DNA of 64,000 nucleotides, from assembly GCF_048571125.1 (NCBI RefSeq), contig NZ_CP182343.1, positions 1,922,001 through 1,986,000 of the forward strand. The letters run 5' to 3'. Both the position numbers and the translations under genes were made by a program. The stretch's first letter is position 1. Each line of letters starts with the position of its first letter. Below are positions 24,657 to 32,329 of the stretch, in pieces. This DNA comes from Arcobacter siniprincipis (lineage in GTDB: Bacteria; Campylobacterota; Campylobacteria; Campylobacterales; Arcobacteraceae). A model generated the notes under the pieces. It was given only the letters and a program-made list of their open reading frames with translations, ran no database searches and was not told where the DNA came from.

Positions 24657-25202
24657 TTATTTTTTAATATAATCACCTAAAATATGATGACCAACATTTT
24701 TATGACATTCAACACATTTTTTATCTGTTCTTTTTTCAAAATACTCTTTATGTGCAATAAAAGCTTTTGTATTACTTGATGTAGCATTTTGTAAATTTGT
24801 ATGACAATTCATACACCCCGAATCAAAAACAAATCTTTTTGCGTGTTTTCTTTTTTCTTCCCAATCAATTGATTCTAAGTCTCCAAAATTTTGTACTCTA
24901 ACATCATGTAAACCAGTTTTTGCTTTTTCAAAAAGATAATTAGCAAGTGAGTCATGAGGCAAATGACAATCAACACATTTAGCTCTCACACCGTTAACAT
25001 TATTACCACCATGAGCATCACGATAATATGAATTGGCCATTGGTTGCATCGTATGACACATTGTACAAAACTTATCATCTGAAGTTTTGTGTACTCCAAC
25101 TGCTACACCAAAGGAGAAAAGTAGACCTATAATTCCACCTAAAACAAATATTCCTATAATTAACCATAAAGACTTAATTTTTTTTTCTTTATTACAGGAC
25201 AT
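24657..25202 (-). CDS. haoC: NapC/NirT-type tetraheme cytochrome c, quinol dehydrogenase for Hao (HaoC)
   Basis: Membrane-anchored cytochrome that takes electrons from menaquinol to the octaheme partner. One N-terminal membrane helix (residues 11-36) is followed by four CxxCH sites at Cys46 (CTMCH), Cys76 (CVDCH), Cys130 (CMNCH) and Cys163 (CVECH). Length is 181, as for NrfH/NapC relatives. AGGAG precedes ATG at 25202. The haoA start lies 25 bases after its stop. The presence of this gene upstream is the typical haoCA arrangement of Campylobacterota and supports a respiratory role. Confidence 0.88.
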   Translation of the reverse strand: MSCNKEKKIKSLWLIIGIFVLGGIIGLLFSFGVAVGVHKTSDDKFCTMCHTMQPMANSYYRDAHGGNNVNGVRAKCVDCHLPHDSLANYLFEKAKTGLHDVRVQNFGDLESIDWEEKRKHAKRFVFDSGCMNCHTNLQNATSSNTKAFIAHKEYFEKRTDKKCVECHKNVGHHILGDYIKK

Positions 25203-25222
25203 AAAAACTCCTAATTATTATA

Positions 25223-25240
25223 ACTTTGATTAATCAAAGT
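25223..25240. promoter_or_regulatory. Perfect 18-bp palindrome 20 bases before haoC
   Basis: ACTTTGATTAATCAAAGT is fully self-complementary. It contains TTGAT and ATCAA, the half sites of Fnr-type boxes, but with 2 rather than 4 bases between. It ends near the haoC ribosome site, so it may act as an operator or as an RNA hairpin in the leader. Confidence 0.45.
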
Positions 25241-25481
25241 AAAGATGATAATTAAATCATCTGACTCAAAATTTATTCATTTCAAAATGAATAATGTTTG
25301 CATTTATATACCTAATTTACGAAATTTAGTTTTATAATAGTAAAGGGAAACTAATCAATTTAAACTCCTTTTATTTATTATAATCTTAATAATAATTAAT
25401 CAATTTTATTTTATAAGTATAAAATTTATAAATTAATATTATTATTAAAGAATATTTTAACTAAATGAAAGAGTGAAAAAA

Positions 25482-25495
25482 TTGACCAAGGTCAA
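25482..25495. promoter_or_regulatory. Crp/Fnr-family box TTGAC-N4-GTCAA upstream of haoCA
   Basis: TTGACCAAGGTCAA has exact five-base half sites with the standard N4 spacing of Fnr/NNR-type regulators. Read leftward, a TAAAAT hexamer at 25459-25454 would place a transcription start near 25447 with the box centred at -41.5, the classic activation position. That implies a leader of about 245 bases for haoC. Confidence 0.5.
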
Positions 25496-25622
25496 GAAAT
25501 GAATAATAATTCACTAAAGTTAAATTTTTTAAAATATAAAATCTGTTCACCTATTATTAACACAATTTCGATAAAATGACTACACTACTATAAATAATTT
25601 TTAAATGATGCGAAGGAACTAG

Positions 25623-26261
25623 ATGAAACATATAAAAAAAATATCAGACTATGCAGTTGTTGGTGGATTAGGTGCTATACTAATCACTGGGCTAGTAGGA
25701 TGTGGAGATAATTCAAATAATAATCAAGAGGGACAAAACAGTGCTTTTACAAATGCTAGCCAAAAACAAGCTGCCTTTGTAGTTATTGAAGAGAGTAAAG
25801 AAGGAAAATATAAGATTGTAGATGAATTTCCCTCTTCAAAAACAACAATTGTATTAAGAAAACCAGATGGAAGTGAAAAGATTCTTAGTCAAGCGGAAAT
25901 ACAAAAACTAGTAAAAGAAGAAGAAATGAAGATTGACAATGGAACTTCTGCTTTAACAAATCCTGAAATGTCAAGTGGGGGAATGGGACTTGGTGGAGTT
26001 TTATTATCATCAATTGCTGGAGCAATGATTGGTTCATGGATTGGAAATAAACTATTCAATAACCAAAACTTTCAATCTCAAAGAAGAACACAATACAAAT
26101 CTCCTCAAACATACTCTAAAAGTCAAAGTTCATTTACAAAAGCTGCGAATACAAGCAAAACTTCAACTTCAAGTAAAAAAAGTGGTTTTTTTGGTGGAGG
26201 AAGCTCTTCAAAATCTAGTTCATCTTTTGGCTCTAGATCTTCTGGCTTTTTTGGTGGTTGA
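25623..26261 (+). CDS. UPF0323 family lipoprotein
   Basis: Conserved Campylobacterota lipoprotein (Campylobacter Cj0371-type) of uncertain function. A signal segment ends in the lipobox LVGC with Cys27. Residues about 50-100 form a small basic/acidic domain (VVIEESKEGKYKIVDEFPSSKT). Residues about 115-145 are a glycine-zipper membrane segment (GGVLLSSIAGAMIGSWIGNKL). The tail is Ser/Gly-rich, with SGFFGG twice. AAGGAA precedes ATG at 25623. The next gene starts 3 bases after its stop, the same pairing as in Campylobacter. Confidence 0.8.
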   Translation: MKHIKKISDYAVVGGLGAILITGLVGCGDNSNNNQEGQNSAFTNASQKQAAFVVIEESKEGKYKIVDEFPSSKTTIVLRKPDGSEKILSQAEIQKLVKEEEMKIDNGTSALTNPEMSSGGMGLGGVLLSSIAGAMIGSWIGNKLFNNQNFQSQRRTQYKSPQTYSKSQSSFTKAANTSKTSTSSKKSGFFGGGSSSKSSSSFGSRSSGFFGG

Positions 26262-26264
26262 TAA

Positions 26265-27443
26265 ATGAAATTACAAAAACTAAAACCTCTTACAAATGAA
26301 TACTTAGAATCAATAGGATTTGTTTGGCATACAGATGAAGATGAAACTTCATATATATCAGATGAGATAGTTCAAATAAGTGAAGAAGAAGCTAATGCTT
26401 ACTACGAAGCTACAAATGAACTATATGACATGTTTTGTGAAGCTGGGGATTATGTTATAGAAAATAATCTATTTCATGAGATAAATATTCCATTTAACTT
26501 AGTAAATCTTATAAAAGAATCTTGGGAAAATGATGTGCATTGGCATTTATATTCAAGATTTGATTTAGCTGGTGGAATAGATGGGAAGCCTATAAAACTA
26601 ATCGAATTTAATGCAGATACTCCAACTGCTGTTTTTGAAACAGCTATTATTCAATGGGCTATGCTCAAAGCCAATAATTTAGATGAAGCAAGTCAATTTA
26701 ACAACTTATATGATGCACTAAAAGACAACTTCAAAAGAATCATTACAATGGAAGATGATATAGAGAAGTTTGAAGAGTTTTATAAAGATTTAGGTTGGAA
26801 AATACTTTTTTCTTCTATTGCTTCTATCAGTGAAGATATTAATACAACCAAGCTTTTACAGCATATTGCAACAGAAGCTGGCTTTAATACTGATTTTGAA
26901 TATATTGACAAAGTTCAATTCAATGATGAAGGTATTTTCAAAGATGATGTAAATTTTGAATTTTGGTTTAAACTTATACCTTGGGAAAATATTGCCATAG
27001 ATGAAAGTGAATTAGCTTTGATTTTAGAAGATATAGTTGCTAACAAAAAAGCAATTATTTTCAATCCTGCTTATACTTTAATGTTCCAATCAAAAGGTTT
27101 TATGAAAATTCTTTGGGACTTATACCCAAATCATCCACTTTTACTTGAAACTTCATTTGAACCACTTATTGGTAAAAAACAAGTTGAAAAAAGATGTTTT
27201 GGAAGAGAAGGTGCAAATGTTGCTATTATTAATAGTGACAATTCACTAGATATGAAAACTGATGGTGATTATGAAGGTTTTAAAGCTATCTATCAAGAGT
27301 ATGTAGAACTTCCAGTAGATGAAAGTGGAAATTCATACCAAGCAGGAGTATTTTATGCTTATGAAGCTTGCGCATTAGGATTTAGAAAAGGTGGCAAGAT
27401 TTTAAATAATATGTCAAAATTTGTAGGTCATATTATAAAATAA
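26265..27443 (+). CDS. Glutathionylspermidine-synthase-like ATP-grasp protein
   Basis: Member of the GSP_synth (ATP-grasp ligase) family; expected to form an amide bond using ATP, substrate unknown in Campylobacterota. Recognisable lines are SRFDLAGGIDGKPIKLIEFNADTPT (residues about 100-125), ILWDLYPNHPLLLETSFEP, VEKRCFGREGANV and YQAGVFYAYEACALGFRKGG. Length 392 corresponds to the synthetase domain alone, with no amidase half. Together with the UPF0323 lipoprotein it forms a tight two-gene unit closed by a terminator. True glutathionylspermidine synthesis should not be assumed. Confidence 0.8.
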   Translation: MKLQKLKPLTNEYLESIGFVWHTDEDETSYISDEIVQISEEEANAYYEATNELYDMFCEAGDYVIENNLFHEINIPFNLVNLIKESWENDVHWHLYSRFDLAGGIDGKPIKLIEFNADTPTAVFETAIIQWAMLKANNLDEASQFNNLYDALKDNFKRIITMEDDIEKFEEFYKDLGWKILFSSIASISEDINTTKLLQHIATEAGFNTDFEYIDKVQFNDEGIFKDDVNFEFWFKLIPWENIAIDESELALILEDIVANKKAIIFNPAYTLMFQSKGFMKILWDLYPNHPLLLETSFEPLIGKKQVEKRCFGREGANVAIINSDNSLDMKTDGDYEGFKAIYQEYVELPVDESGNSYQAGVFYAYEACALGFRKGGKILNNMSKFVGHIIK

Positions 27444-27463
27444 ACAAGAATTTTTCTTGTTTA
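27441..27463. terminator. Bidirectional terminator after the GSP-synthase-like gene
   Basis: A perfect 10-bp stem (27441-27450 with 27454-27463) and TTT loop, overlapping the stop codon and the end of the convergent gene. The + strand tail is TTTAAAAG; the minus-strand tail is TTTTATAAT, suitable for termination of the 27461 gene. Confidence 0.6.
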
Positions 27464-27943
27464 TTTAAAAGAACTTTTATTATCTCTTTCTTCCATATAT
27501 TCTAATAGAATCTTAAAACTTTTTTCTATATTGTCAAAAACTTTTAACAACAAAACAGGAGTATGAGAAAGCTTTTTACTTAAGTCTTCTTTTCTAGCAC
27601 TATCATCTCTTATATCTATTTCCCCGTTTGTTAAAACAATATCATATTTTCTTTTTCCATCTGTAAAACAAATACTAAAAGGAATATAATAATCATCTTC
27701 ATCGTCACAATACCAACTAGGATCTCTTCTTAAAAAAACATAAGGTAAATCTCCATCAATTTGACAATGTAAGAGTTTACTTTTATTAAAAACTATTTTT
27801 CTCATATTTACTATATTTATTATAGATTTTTTTAGCCTTTTTTGTACTCTTTTATGTAACATTTTCCAAAGAAATGAATTAATCTTTTTTGAACCATCAA
27901 GATGTCCTAAATTATCTTCATTCATATAATATATATTTGTCAT
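27461..27943 (-). CDS. Hypothetical protein (160 aa) coupled to lpxK
   Basis: I do not recognise this protein. It has a basic helical first third (residues about 25-55), then a beta-rich part with an acidic cluster WYCDDEDDYYIPF and KYDIVLTNGEIDI, and a helical end. There is no signal peptide or membrane helix. Its start overlaps the lpxK stop by 4 bases (ATGA type), which implies translational coupling and possibly a function in lipopolysaccharide or the cell envelope; that is inference only. Confidence 0.65.
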   Translation of the reverse strand: MTNIYYMNEDNLGHLDGSKKINSFLWKMLHKRVQKRLKKSIINIVNMRKIVFNKSKLLHCQIDGDLPYVFLRRDPSWYCDDEDDYYIPFSICFTDGKRKYDIVLTNGEIDIRDDSARKEDLSKKLSHTPVLLLKVFDNIEKSFKILLEYMEERDNKSSFK

Positions 27944-28899
27944 CGTTGTTCTTTATAGTTTATATAGTTTTCTAAAGTAGAAAAATCAATCTCATTTTTA
28001 AATTCTATTTCTAAATCCATCAAAACTAAATTTTTAATATGAAATTTTTCTAATTTAACAAAGTCTTTTGCAGTAGTTAAAATAGTAAAATCTTTATAAG
28101 ACTTTTCAACTACCTCAATATCTAGTTTTGTGAAATTGTAATGGTCAGGGAAAGAGACTAATTCACAAGTAGTTGGAACAAAGTCTAAAAGTCTTTTTGC
28201 CTTTGAAATTGCTGTTAAAATAACTATTTTGGAAGGTAGTTCTTCTAATAACTTATCTTCTTTTTTAAATTTTACAACTCTTTTAAAATCAACACCCTCT
28301 TTTAAAACCATATTAGCAGTTGCATACATCATTTTAGGTTCTCTATAACCACCACTTGGCAGACAAAATATATTTTCAGGCTCTTTATAAGGTCTTAATA
28401 ATATATCAAATTTATTTATATGATATTTTGAAAAACCATCATCTAAAAAAACTAATTTACATCCAAGCTCTTTTGCTTTTAAAATAGCTTTTACTCTATC
28501 TTCACTAACTATTACTGAAGCCTTTGTTAAAGAATTTGCTAAAAGCATAGCTTCATCGCCACTTACACTTACATCTTCTAAAATTTTTCCATTCTGACTT
28601 ATTACATAAAGTCCTTGGGATTTTCTTCCATAGCCTCTTAATATAACTGCTACATCTTCTTTATCTTTTGCAAGGGCAATTGTTATGGGAGTTTTTCCAC
28701 TTCCACCTACTACTATATTTCCAATTGAAATAATTGATATACCAAAATCTAATTTTCGAGAAGATGACATACGCTTAAAAGCTATAATTATCATATAAAT
28801 TAAAGTAAATGGAATAAGTAAAAAAGAGATGATTTTTTGAAAAGGTGTTGGAAAGAAGAGATACTCTTCTATCCAAATATTAAATTTTTGTTTTATCAA
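27940..28899 (-). CDS. lpxK: Tetraacyldisaccharide 4'-kinase LpxK
   Basis: Phosphorylates the 4' position of the lipid A precursor at the inner membrane. An N-terminal membrane helix (about residues 20-42) precedes the Walker A loop IVVGGSGKTPITIALA (about 60-75). RGYGRK, SVSGDEAMLLA, VIVSEDR and VFLDDGFSKYHI are family motifs. Length 319. It follows the DegT-type aminotransferase gene by 3 bases, in an operon with nadE. Confidence 0.92.
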   Translation of the reverse strand: MIKQKFNIWIEEYLFFPTPFQKIISFLLIPFTLIYMIIIAFKRMSSSRKLDFGISIISIGNIVVGGSGKTPITIALAKDKEDVAVILRGYGRKSQGLYVISQNGKILEDVSVSGDEAMLLANSLTKASVIVSEDRVKAILKAKELGCKLVFLDDGFSKYHINKFDILLRPYKEPENIFCLPSGGYREPKMMYATANMVLKEGVDFKRVVKFKKEDKLLEELPSKIVILTAISKAKRLLDFVPTTCELVSFPDHYNFTKLDIEVVEKSYKDFTILTTAKDFVKLEKFHIKNLVLMDLEIEFKNEIDFSTLENYINYKEQR

Positions 28900-28902
28900 C
28901 TA

Positions 28903-30039
28903 TTAAATCCAAGAAGAAGCAATATCAATGATTTGATCACAGATATAATTTACCTCTTCATTTGTAAGTCCTGGATAAATAGGAATAGATAAAATTTGTT
29001 GATAAGATGTTAAAGCACTTCCATAAGTAGTAATTTTAATATTATATTTTTGTTTATAATAATTTAATAGATGTAAAGGAATATAATTTAATCCAGTATT
29101 AATACCTCTCTCTTTTAACTCTCTAGCAAAAGCATCTCTATTTCTTGAGATTTTAATGATATAGTGAGTAAAGATATGTTCTTCTTTTTGTTTAGGTATT
29201 TCTATATGTTTTACACCTGTAAGTCTCTCTTTATAGATTTTTGCAATCTCTTTTCTTCTTTTTATAAAACTATTTGTTTTTTTTAGTTGCGCCAAAGAAA
29301 ATGCTGCATCTAGTTCACTTAAGTCATATTTATGTCCAATATCAACAACGTCATAAATATAATCTAAATTTCCATAATCATCATATGTAGTTGTAACAGC
29401 ATGCGTTCTAAGTAATTTAGCACGAGATGCTAATTCTTCATCATTTGTAACAATAACTCCACTATTACTTACATCTGTTTTACCATTTGATGGATTTGTT
29501 GAAAAAACTGTCATATCAGCATTTAAAGAACCAACTGTTTCATCATTGTATGTAACTCCAAGAGCTGAAGTACAATCTTCTATTAAGATTATTTCATATT
29601 TTTTACATATAGCATATAATCTATCTAAATCAGGAGTTTGTCCTGCAACAAAAGAGATAATAGCACCTCTTAGTTTTTTAGAATTATTCTCTTCCAATGC
29701 TTTTTCAAACTTATTTAAATCGATATTCATATCATCTATATTTATATCAATAAAAATAGGCTCTGCATCAAAGTGTCTTACAACTTCAGGTACATTTACA
29801 AAAGAGTTTACAGACATTAATATTTTGTCACCTCTTTTTAACTTAATCGCACTAAGAGCTAGATGCAAAGCAGATGTTCCATTACATGTAGAAATAGCAT
29901 ACTTTGCACCAATAAATTTAGCCATATTCTCTTCAAATTCAAGTACCTTTGAACTATCTTTTTTAAGTTCCAAAACTGTTTTTAACTGTGCTAGTTCTTC
30001 TTCACCAACCGATGATTTATAAAATGCTATTTCTTTCAT
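28903..30039 (-). CDS. DegT/DnrJ/EryC1/StrS-family aminotransferase with an atypical lysine motif
   Basis: PLP-dependent aminotransferase family that usually acts on nucleotide-linked keto-sugars. TCNGTSALHLAL (residues 51-62) binds the cofactor phosphate, and Asp155 in IEDCTSALG contacts the pyridine ring. The usual K-x-I-T-T-G-E-G-G segment is replaced by NPSNGKTDVSNSG, with Lys187 the only candidate for the Schiff base, shifted by one or two positions. C-terminal HYIIKI, ELKERGINTGLNYIPLHLL and SIPIYPGLTNEEV are normal. It sits between nadE and lpxK, so an envelope or lipid A sugar role is plausible. Confidence 0.8.
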   Translation of the reverse strand: MKEIAFYKSSVGEEELAQLKTVLELKKDSSKVLEFEENMAKFIGAKYAISTCNGTSALHLALSAIKLKRGDKILMSVNSFVNVPEVVRHFDAEPIFIDINIDDMNIDLNKFEKALEENNSKKLRGAIISFVAGQTPDLDRLYAICKKYEIILIEDCTSALGVTYNDETVGSLNADMTVFSTNPSNGKTDVSNSGVIVTNDEELASRAKLLRTHAVTTTYDDYGNLDYIYDVVDIGHKYDLSELDAAFSLAQLKKTNSFIKRRKEIAKIYKERLTGVKHIEIPKQKEEHIFTHYIIKISRNRDAFARELKERGINTGLNYIPLHLLNYYKQKYNIKITTYGSALTSYQQILSIPIYPGLTNEEVNYICDQIIDIASSWI

Positions 30040-30040
30040 A

Positions 30041-30799
30041 TTAACTCCATTTAATTTTTGCTATTGTTGGAAGCTTACCTTTGAATGCGTTAGCTTTCAT
30101 TCTATAAATAATCATGTCAATAAGTTCTTTATCAACACCATTGTTTATTAACTCATCAGCTGAGATTTCCTCATCAACTAATTTTTTAAGTACTTCATCC
30201 ATCTGTTTATAAGAGTATCCTAGTTCATCTTCATCACTTTGACCTTCCCATAAATCAGCACTTGGTCTTTTTCCTAAGATAGATTCAGGAACTCCTAAAA
30301 ATTTACCAAATTCGTATTCATCACTTTTATACATCTCCCCTATTGGATTAATAGCACAAGCTACATCTCCAAATATAGTTCCATACCCTAAAAGAATTTC
30401 ACTTTTGTTTGAAGTACCAACAACTAAAGATTTATCTCTAGCACTTACATCATATAAAACTGACATTCTCATTCTTGCACTAAAGTTACCAATTCTTAGT
30501 TTATCACCATCCATAAATTTTTCATGGGCTTCAACCATAGGAGCAATTTCAACTATTTCATAAGCTATGTCAAACTTTTTGCATACTTCTAAAGCATGGC
30601 TTACACTTCCTTCACTTGAATAATGAGAGGGCATAAGTACACAACTCATATTTTTTCCAAATGCTTCTTTAGATAAAATAGCTACTATTGCAGAATCTAA
30701 ACCACCAGATAATCCTACAGTAACTCTTTGTAGACCAGCTTTTTTGACTTCGTCTTTTAGAAATACTATTAATTGTTCTTTTATATTATTCCATTCCAT
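30041..30799 (-). CDS. nadE: NAD+ synthase, ammonia-dependent type
   Basis: ATP-dependent amidation of deamido-NAD to NAD. The PP-loop VGLSGGLDSAIVAIL is near residue 28-42. GTSNKSEILLGYGTIFGD, AINPIGEMYKSDEY, LGKRPSADLWEGQSDEDELGYSY are canonical NadE segments. About 252 residues, without the glutaminase domain. I choose the second ATG (30799) because AAAGGAT is 9 bases upstream of it, while the first ATG (30805) is only 3 bases away. It is followed by the DegT-like and lpxK genes. Confidence 0.92.
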   Translation of the reverse strand: MEWNNIKEQLIVFLKDEVKKAGLQRVTVGLSGGLDSAIVAILSKEAFGKNMSCVLMPSHYSSEGSVSHALEVCKKFDIAYEIVEIAPMVEAHEKFMDGDKLRIGNFSARMRMSVLYDVSARDKSLVVGTSNKSEILLGYGTIFGDVACAINPIGEMYKSDEYEFGKFLGVPESILGKRPSADLWEGQSDEDELGYSYKQMDEVLKKLVDEEISADELINNGVDKELIDMIIYRMKANAFKGKLPTIAKIKWS

Positions 30800-30819
30800 A
30801 ATCATTATCCTTTAATAAA

Positions 30820-31035
30820 TTATATCTCATTTATTTTTGTTTTTTCATAAATTTGTTCAAGAAAATCCTTATTATTTTCCCTAAAATTCTCTTTTTTACT
30901 TAATAAATTTTCTTTAATATCATATAGCTCTTCTAAATCAAAATAATCTAAAAACTTTGGGTTAATATCAATTTTTTCACCAGTAGATGAAATAAGAGTT
31001 TTTATTTCATCTATAACATACTCTTTTTCTTCCAT
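30820..31035 (-). CDS. Small acidic protein (71 aa), unknown
   Basis: No family is recognised. The protein is acidic and mostly helical, with a C-terminal coiled-coil-like segment (DLEELYDIKENLLSKKENF). Its start touches the stop of the upstream BFD-like gene, and it lies 20 bases before nadE, so it is part of a compact leftward gene string. The amphipathic helical pattern and operon position argue that it is a real gene; function unknown. Confidence 0.55.
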   Translation of the reverse strand: MEEKEYVIDEIKTLISSTGEKIDINPKFLDYFDLEELYDIKENLLSKKENFRENNKDFLEQIYEKTKINEI

Positions 31036-31268
31036 TAATTTACTTTCACAAACTTATCTAATATTGTAGTTAAATATAGTTCCATTTTTTCTTCTCCAAA
31101 ATCTTTTTCTTTACTTACACAACAACCACAACAAGTTCCTGCATCAGTTAATTGACCTATTTTTTCAATTGTATCAGCATTTTTTTCTTTAATGGCATAC
31201 AAAATTTCTCCAAGTGATACATGCTTACAAGCACAAACTTCATAAGAGCGAGAAAAACTCTTAGCCAT
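31035..31268 (-). CDS. BFD-like [2Fe-2S] protein (second of a tandem pair)
   Basis: Resembles bacterioferritin-associated ferredoxin and the [2Fe-2S] module of NirB/NifU. The cluster ligands are probably CAC (residues 12-14) and the CCGCC group (residues 46-50), i.e. C-x-C ... C-x2-C. The fold segment ILYAIKEKNADTIEKIGQLTDAGT between them is typical of BFD. It overlaps the first copy by 8 bases. The extra cysteines around the second pair are unusual. Electron transfer or iron release is the likely role; there is no bacterioferritin gene in the window. Confidence 0.75.
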   Translation of the reverse strand: MAKSFSRSYEVCACKHVSLGEILYAIKEKNADTIEKIGQLTDAGTCCGCCVSKEKDFGEEKMELYLTTILDKFVKVN

Positions 31269-31491
31269 TAAAAAATTCTCCTAATATATCTTTACAATAA
31301 ATCTTTTTTTTGACTTTCCCAAAATCACCTTCGTTCATTAAACAGTATCTACACTCAGTACCTGCTCTAGTTTTTTCTTGCAAATCCCCCAGTGATTTTA
31401 TACCTTCATTTATAATCGAATTTTTTATATCACTAATTGTAACTTTAATACAATTACAAACTTCATAATTCTTATCAAAATTTTCTAACAA
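31261..31491 (-). CDS. BFD-like [2Fe-2S] protein (first of a tandem pair)
   Basis: Paralogue of the following gene. The ligand pattern is CNC (residues 12-14) and CRYC (residues 47-50), with the intervening VTISDIKNSIINEGIKSLGDL and TRAGT matching the BFD helix arrangement. Length 76. It starts just after the DjlA-like gene stop and overlaps the second copy, so both should be made together. The two copies differ in ligand surroundings, suggesting distinct partners or a heterodimer (inference). Confidence 0.75.
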   Translation of the reverse strand: MLENFDKNYEVCNCIKVTISDIKNSIINEGIKSLGDLQEKTRAGTECRYCLMNEGDFGKVKKKIYCKDILGEFFNG

Positions 31492-32247
31492 TTATATATT
31501 CCTACTTTTTTTAATCATTTCATATGCTTCATTTATCTCTTGTAACTTTTTAGTTGCTTCATCAATAATATTTTGACTAGCACCCTGCCCTGATATAATA
31601 TCAGGATGATGTTTTTTTACCAATCTTCTATAATTATTTTTAATTGTCTTATCATCATCTTCTTTTTTTGATTCTAAAACTTCATATGCTTGTTCAAGCG
31701 TAGTTGCTTGATTTTGAGCCTGAGAAGCATAAAAGTTTTCAAAGGCATTAATCATATGATTAAAATCATTAGTTTTAATTTGTAAAGCATTTGATATATC
31801 TTCACAAATCATTTTCTCTGCATCGCTAAAAGTTTTATCAATAAAAGCAAGATTTAATAGGTATTCTAAAATTTTGAGTCTTTTTTGGTAGTCACTTTTT
31901 GTTAGTTTATAAAGTTTTTGGGAAAGCTCCATTGTATTATCAAAACTTTTTTTCTCTTCATTATATATATTTTTTAACTTTTCTCTTATATCTTCACTAT
32001 TTTCAAAATGACTAGAAATATCAGTAAAGGTGTGTTTTAACATTTCTGCTTCTAATTCACACACACTTCCATCAGCTTTTGCAACTTTTGCCATAAGGGC
32101 AATTAAAAGACCTGCTTCATGATGGAGTAAATCTCCTTGAAAATTTTCTTTAATATTAAATTTAATATTTTCAAACTTTTCTGTTTTATAACCTCTTGCT
32201 ATAAAATATAAAATAATTCCCACAAAAAGTAAAACTAATAATTTCAT
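31492..32247 (-). CDS. djlA: DjlA-like membrane-anchored DnaJ protein (TerB + J domain)
   Basis: Type III DnaJ co-chaperone of Hsp70 at the inner membrane. One N-terminal membrane helix (residues 1-18), a TerB-like helical domain (about 45-170, HHEAGLLIALMAKVAKADGSV and FSDAEKMICEDIS), and a C-terminal J domain (about 183-250) with YRRLVKKHHPDIISGQG containing the HPD triad. Length 251 is close to E. coli DjlA (271). It heads the leftward gene string and is divergent from tatB. Confidence 0.85.
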   Translation of the reverse strand: MKLLVLLFVGIILYFIARGYKTEKFENIKFNIKENFQGDLLHHEAGLLIALMAKVAKADGSVCELEAEMLKHTFTDISSHFENSEDIREKLKNIYNEEKKSFDNTMELSQKLYKLTKSDYQKRLKILEYLLNLAFIDKTFSDAEKMICEDISNALQIKTNDFNHMINAFENFYASQAQNQATTLEQAYEVLESKKEDDDKTIKNNYRRLVKKHHPDIISGQGASQNIIDEATKKLQEINEAYEMIKKSRNI

Positions 32248-32329
32248 TTAACACCTTTTTAAATAATTAGATAGATTTTATCAAAAATAAGGTAAAATCT
32301 TTCCTTTAATAATTAAATGGAGACATTAT

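Larger units (their letters stand above)
25203..25622. other. 420-base divergent intergenic region between haoC and the UPF0323 gene, rich in dyads
   Basis: No coding ORF is credible here. On the haoC side are three adjacent inverted repeats: an 18-bp perfect palindrome (25223-25240), a 7-bp repeat around AATTAA (25243-25262) and an 8-bp repeat around CA (25275-25292). Further away lies a Crp/Fnr-like palindrome (25482-25495). The rest is A/T-rich, with several TATAAT-like hexamers on both strands. Confidence 0.6.

Noticed and set aside
24632..24676. Fifteen-residue N-terminal extension of HaoA overlapping haoC
   Set aside because: It would bury the signal peptide; AAGGAAG before ATG 24631 defines the start.
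29546..30022. + strand ORF of 158 codons
   Set aside because: Fully antisense to the DegT-family aminotransferase; serine/isoleucine-rich composition typical of a reverse-frame shadow.
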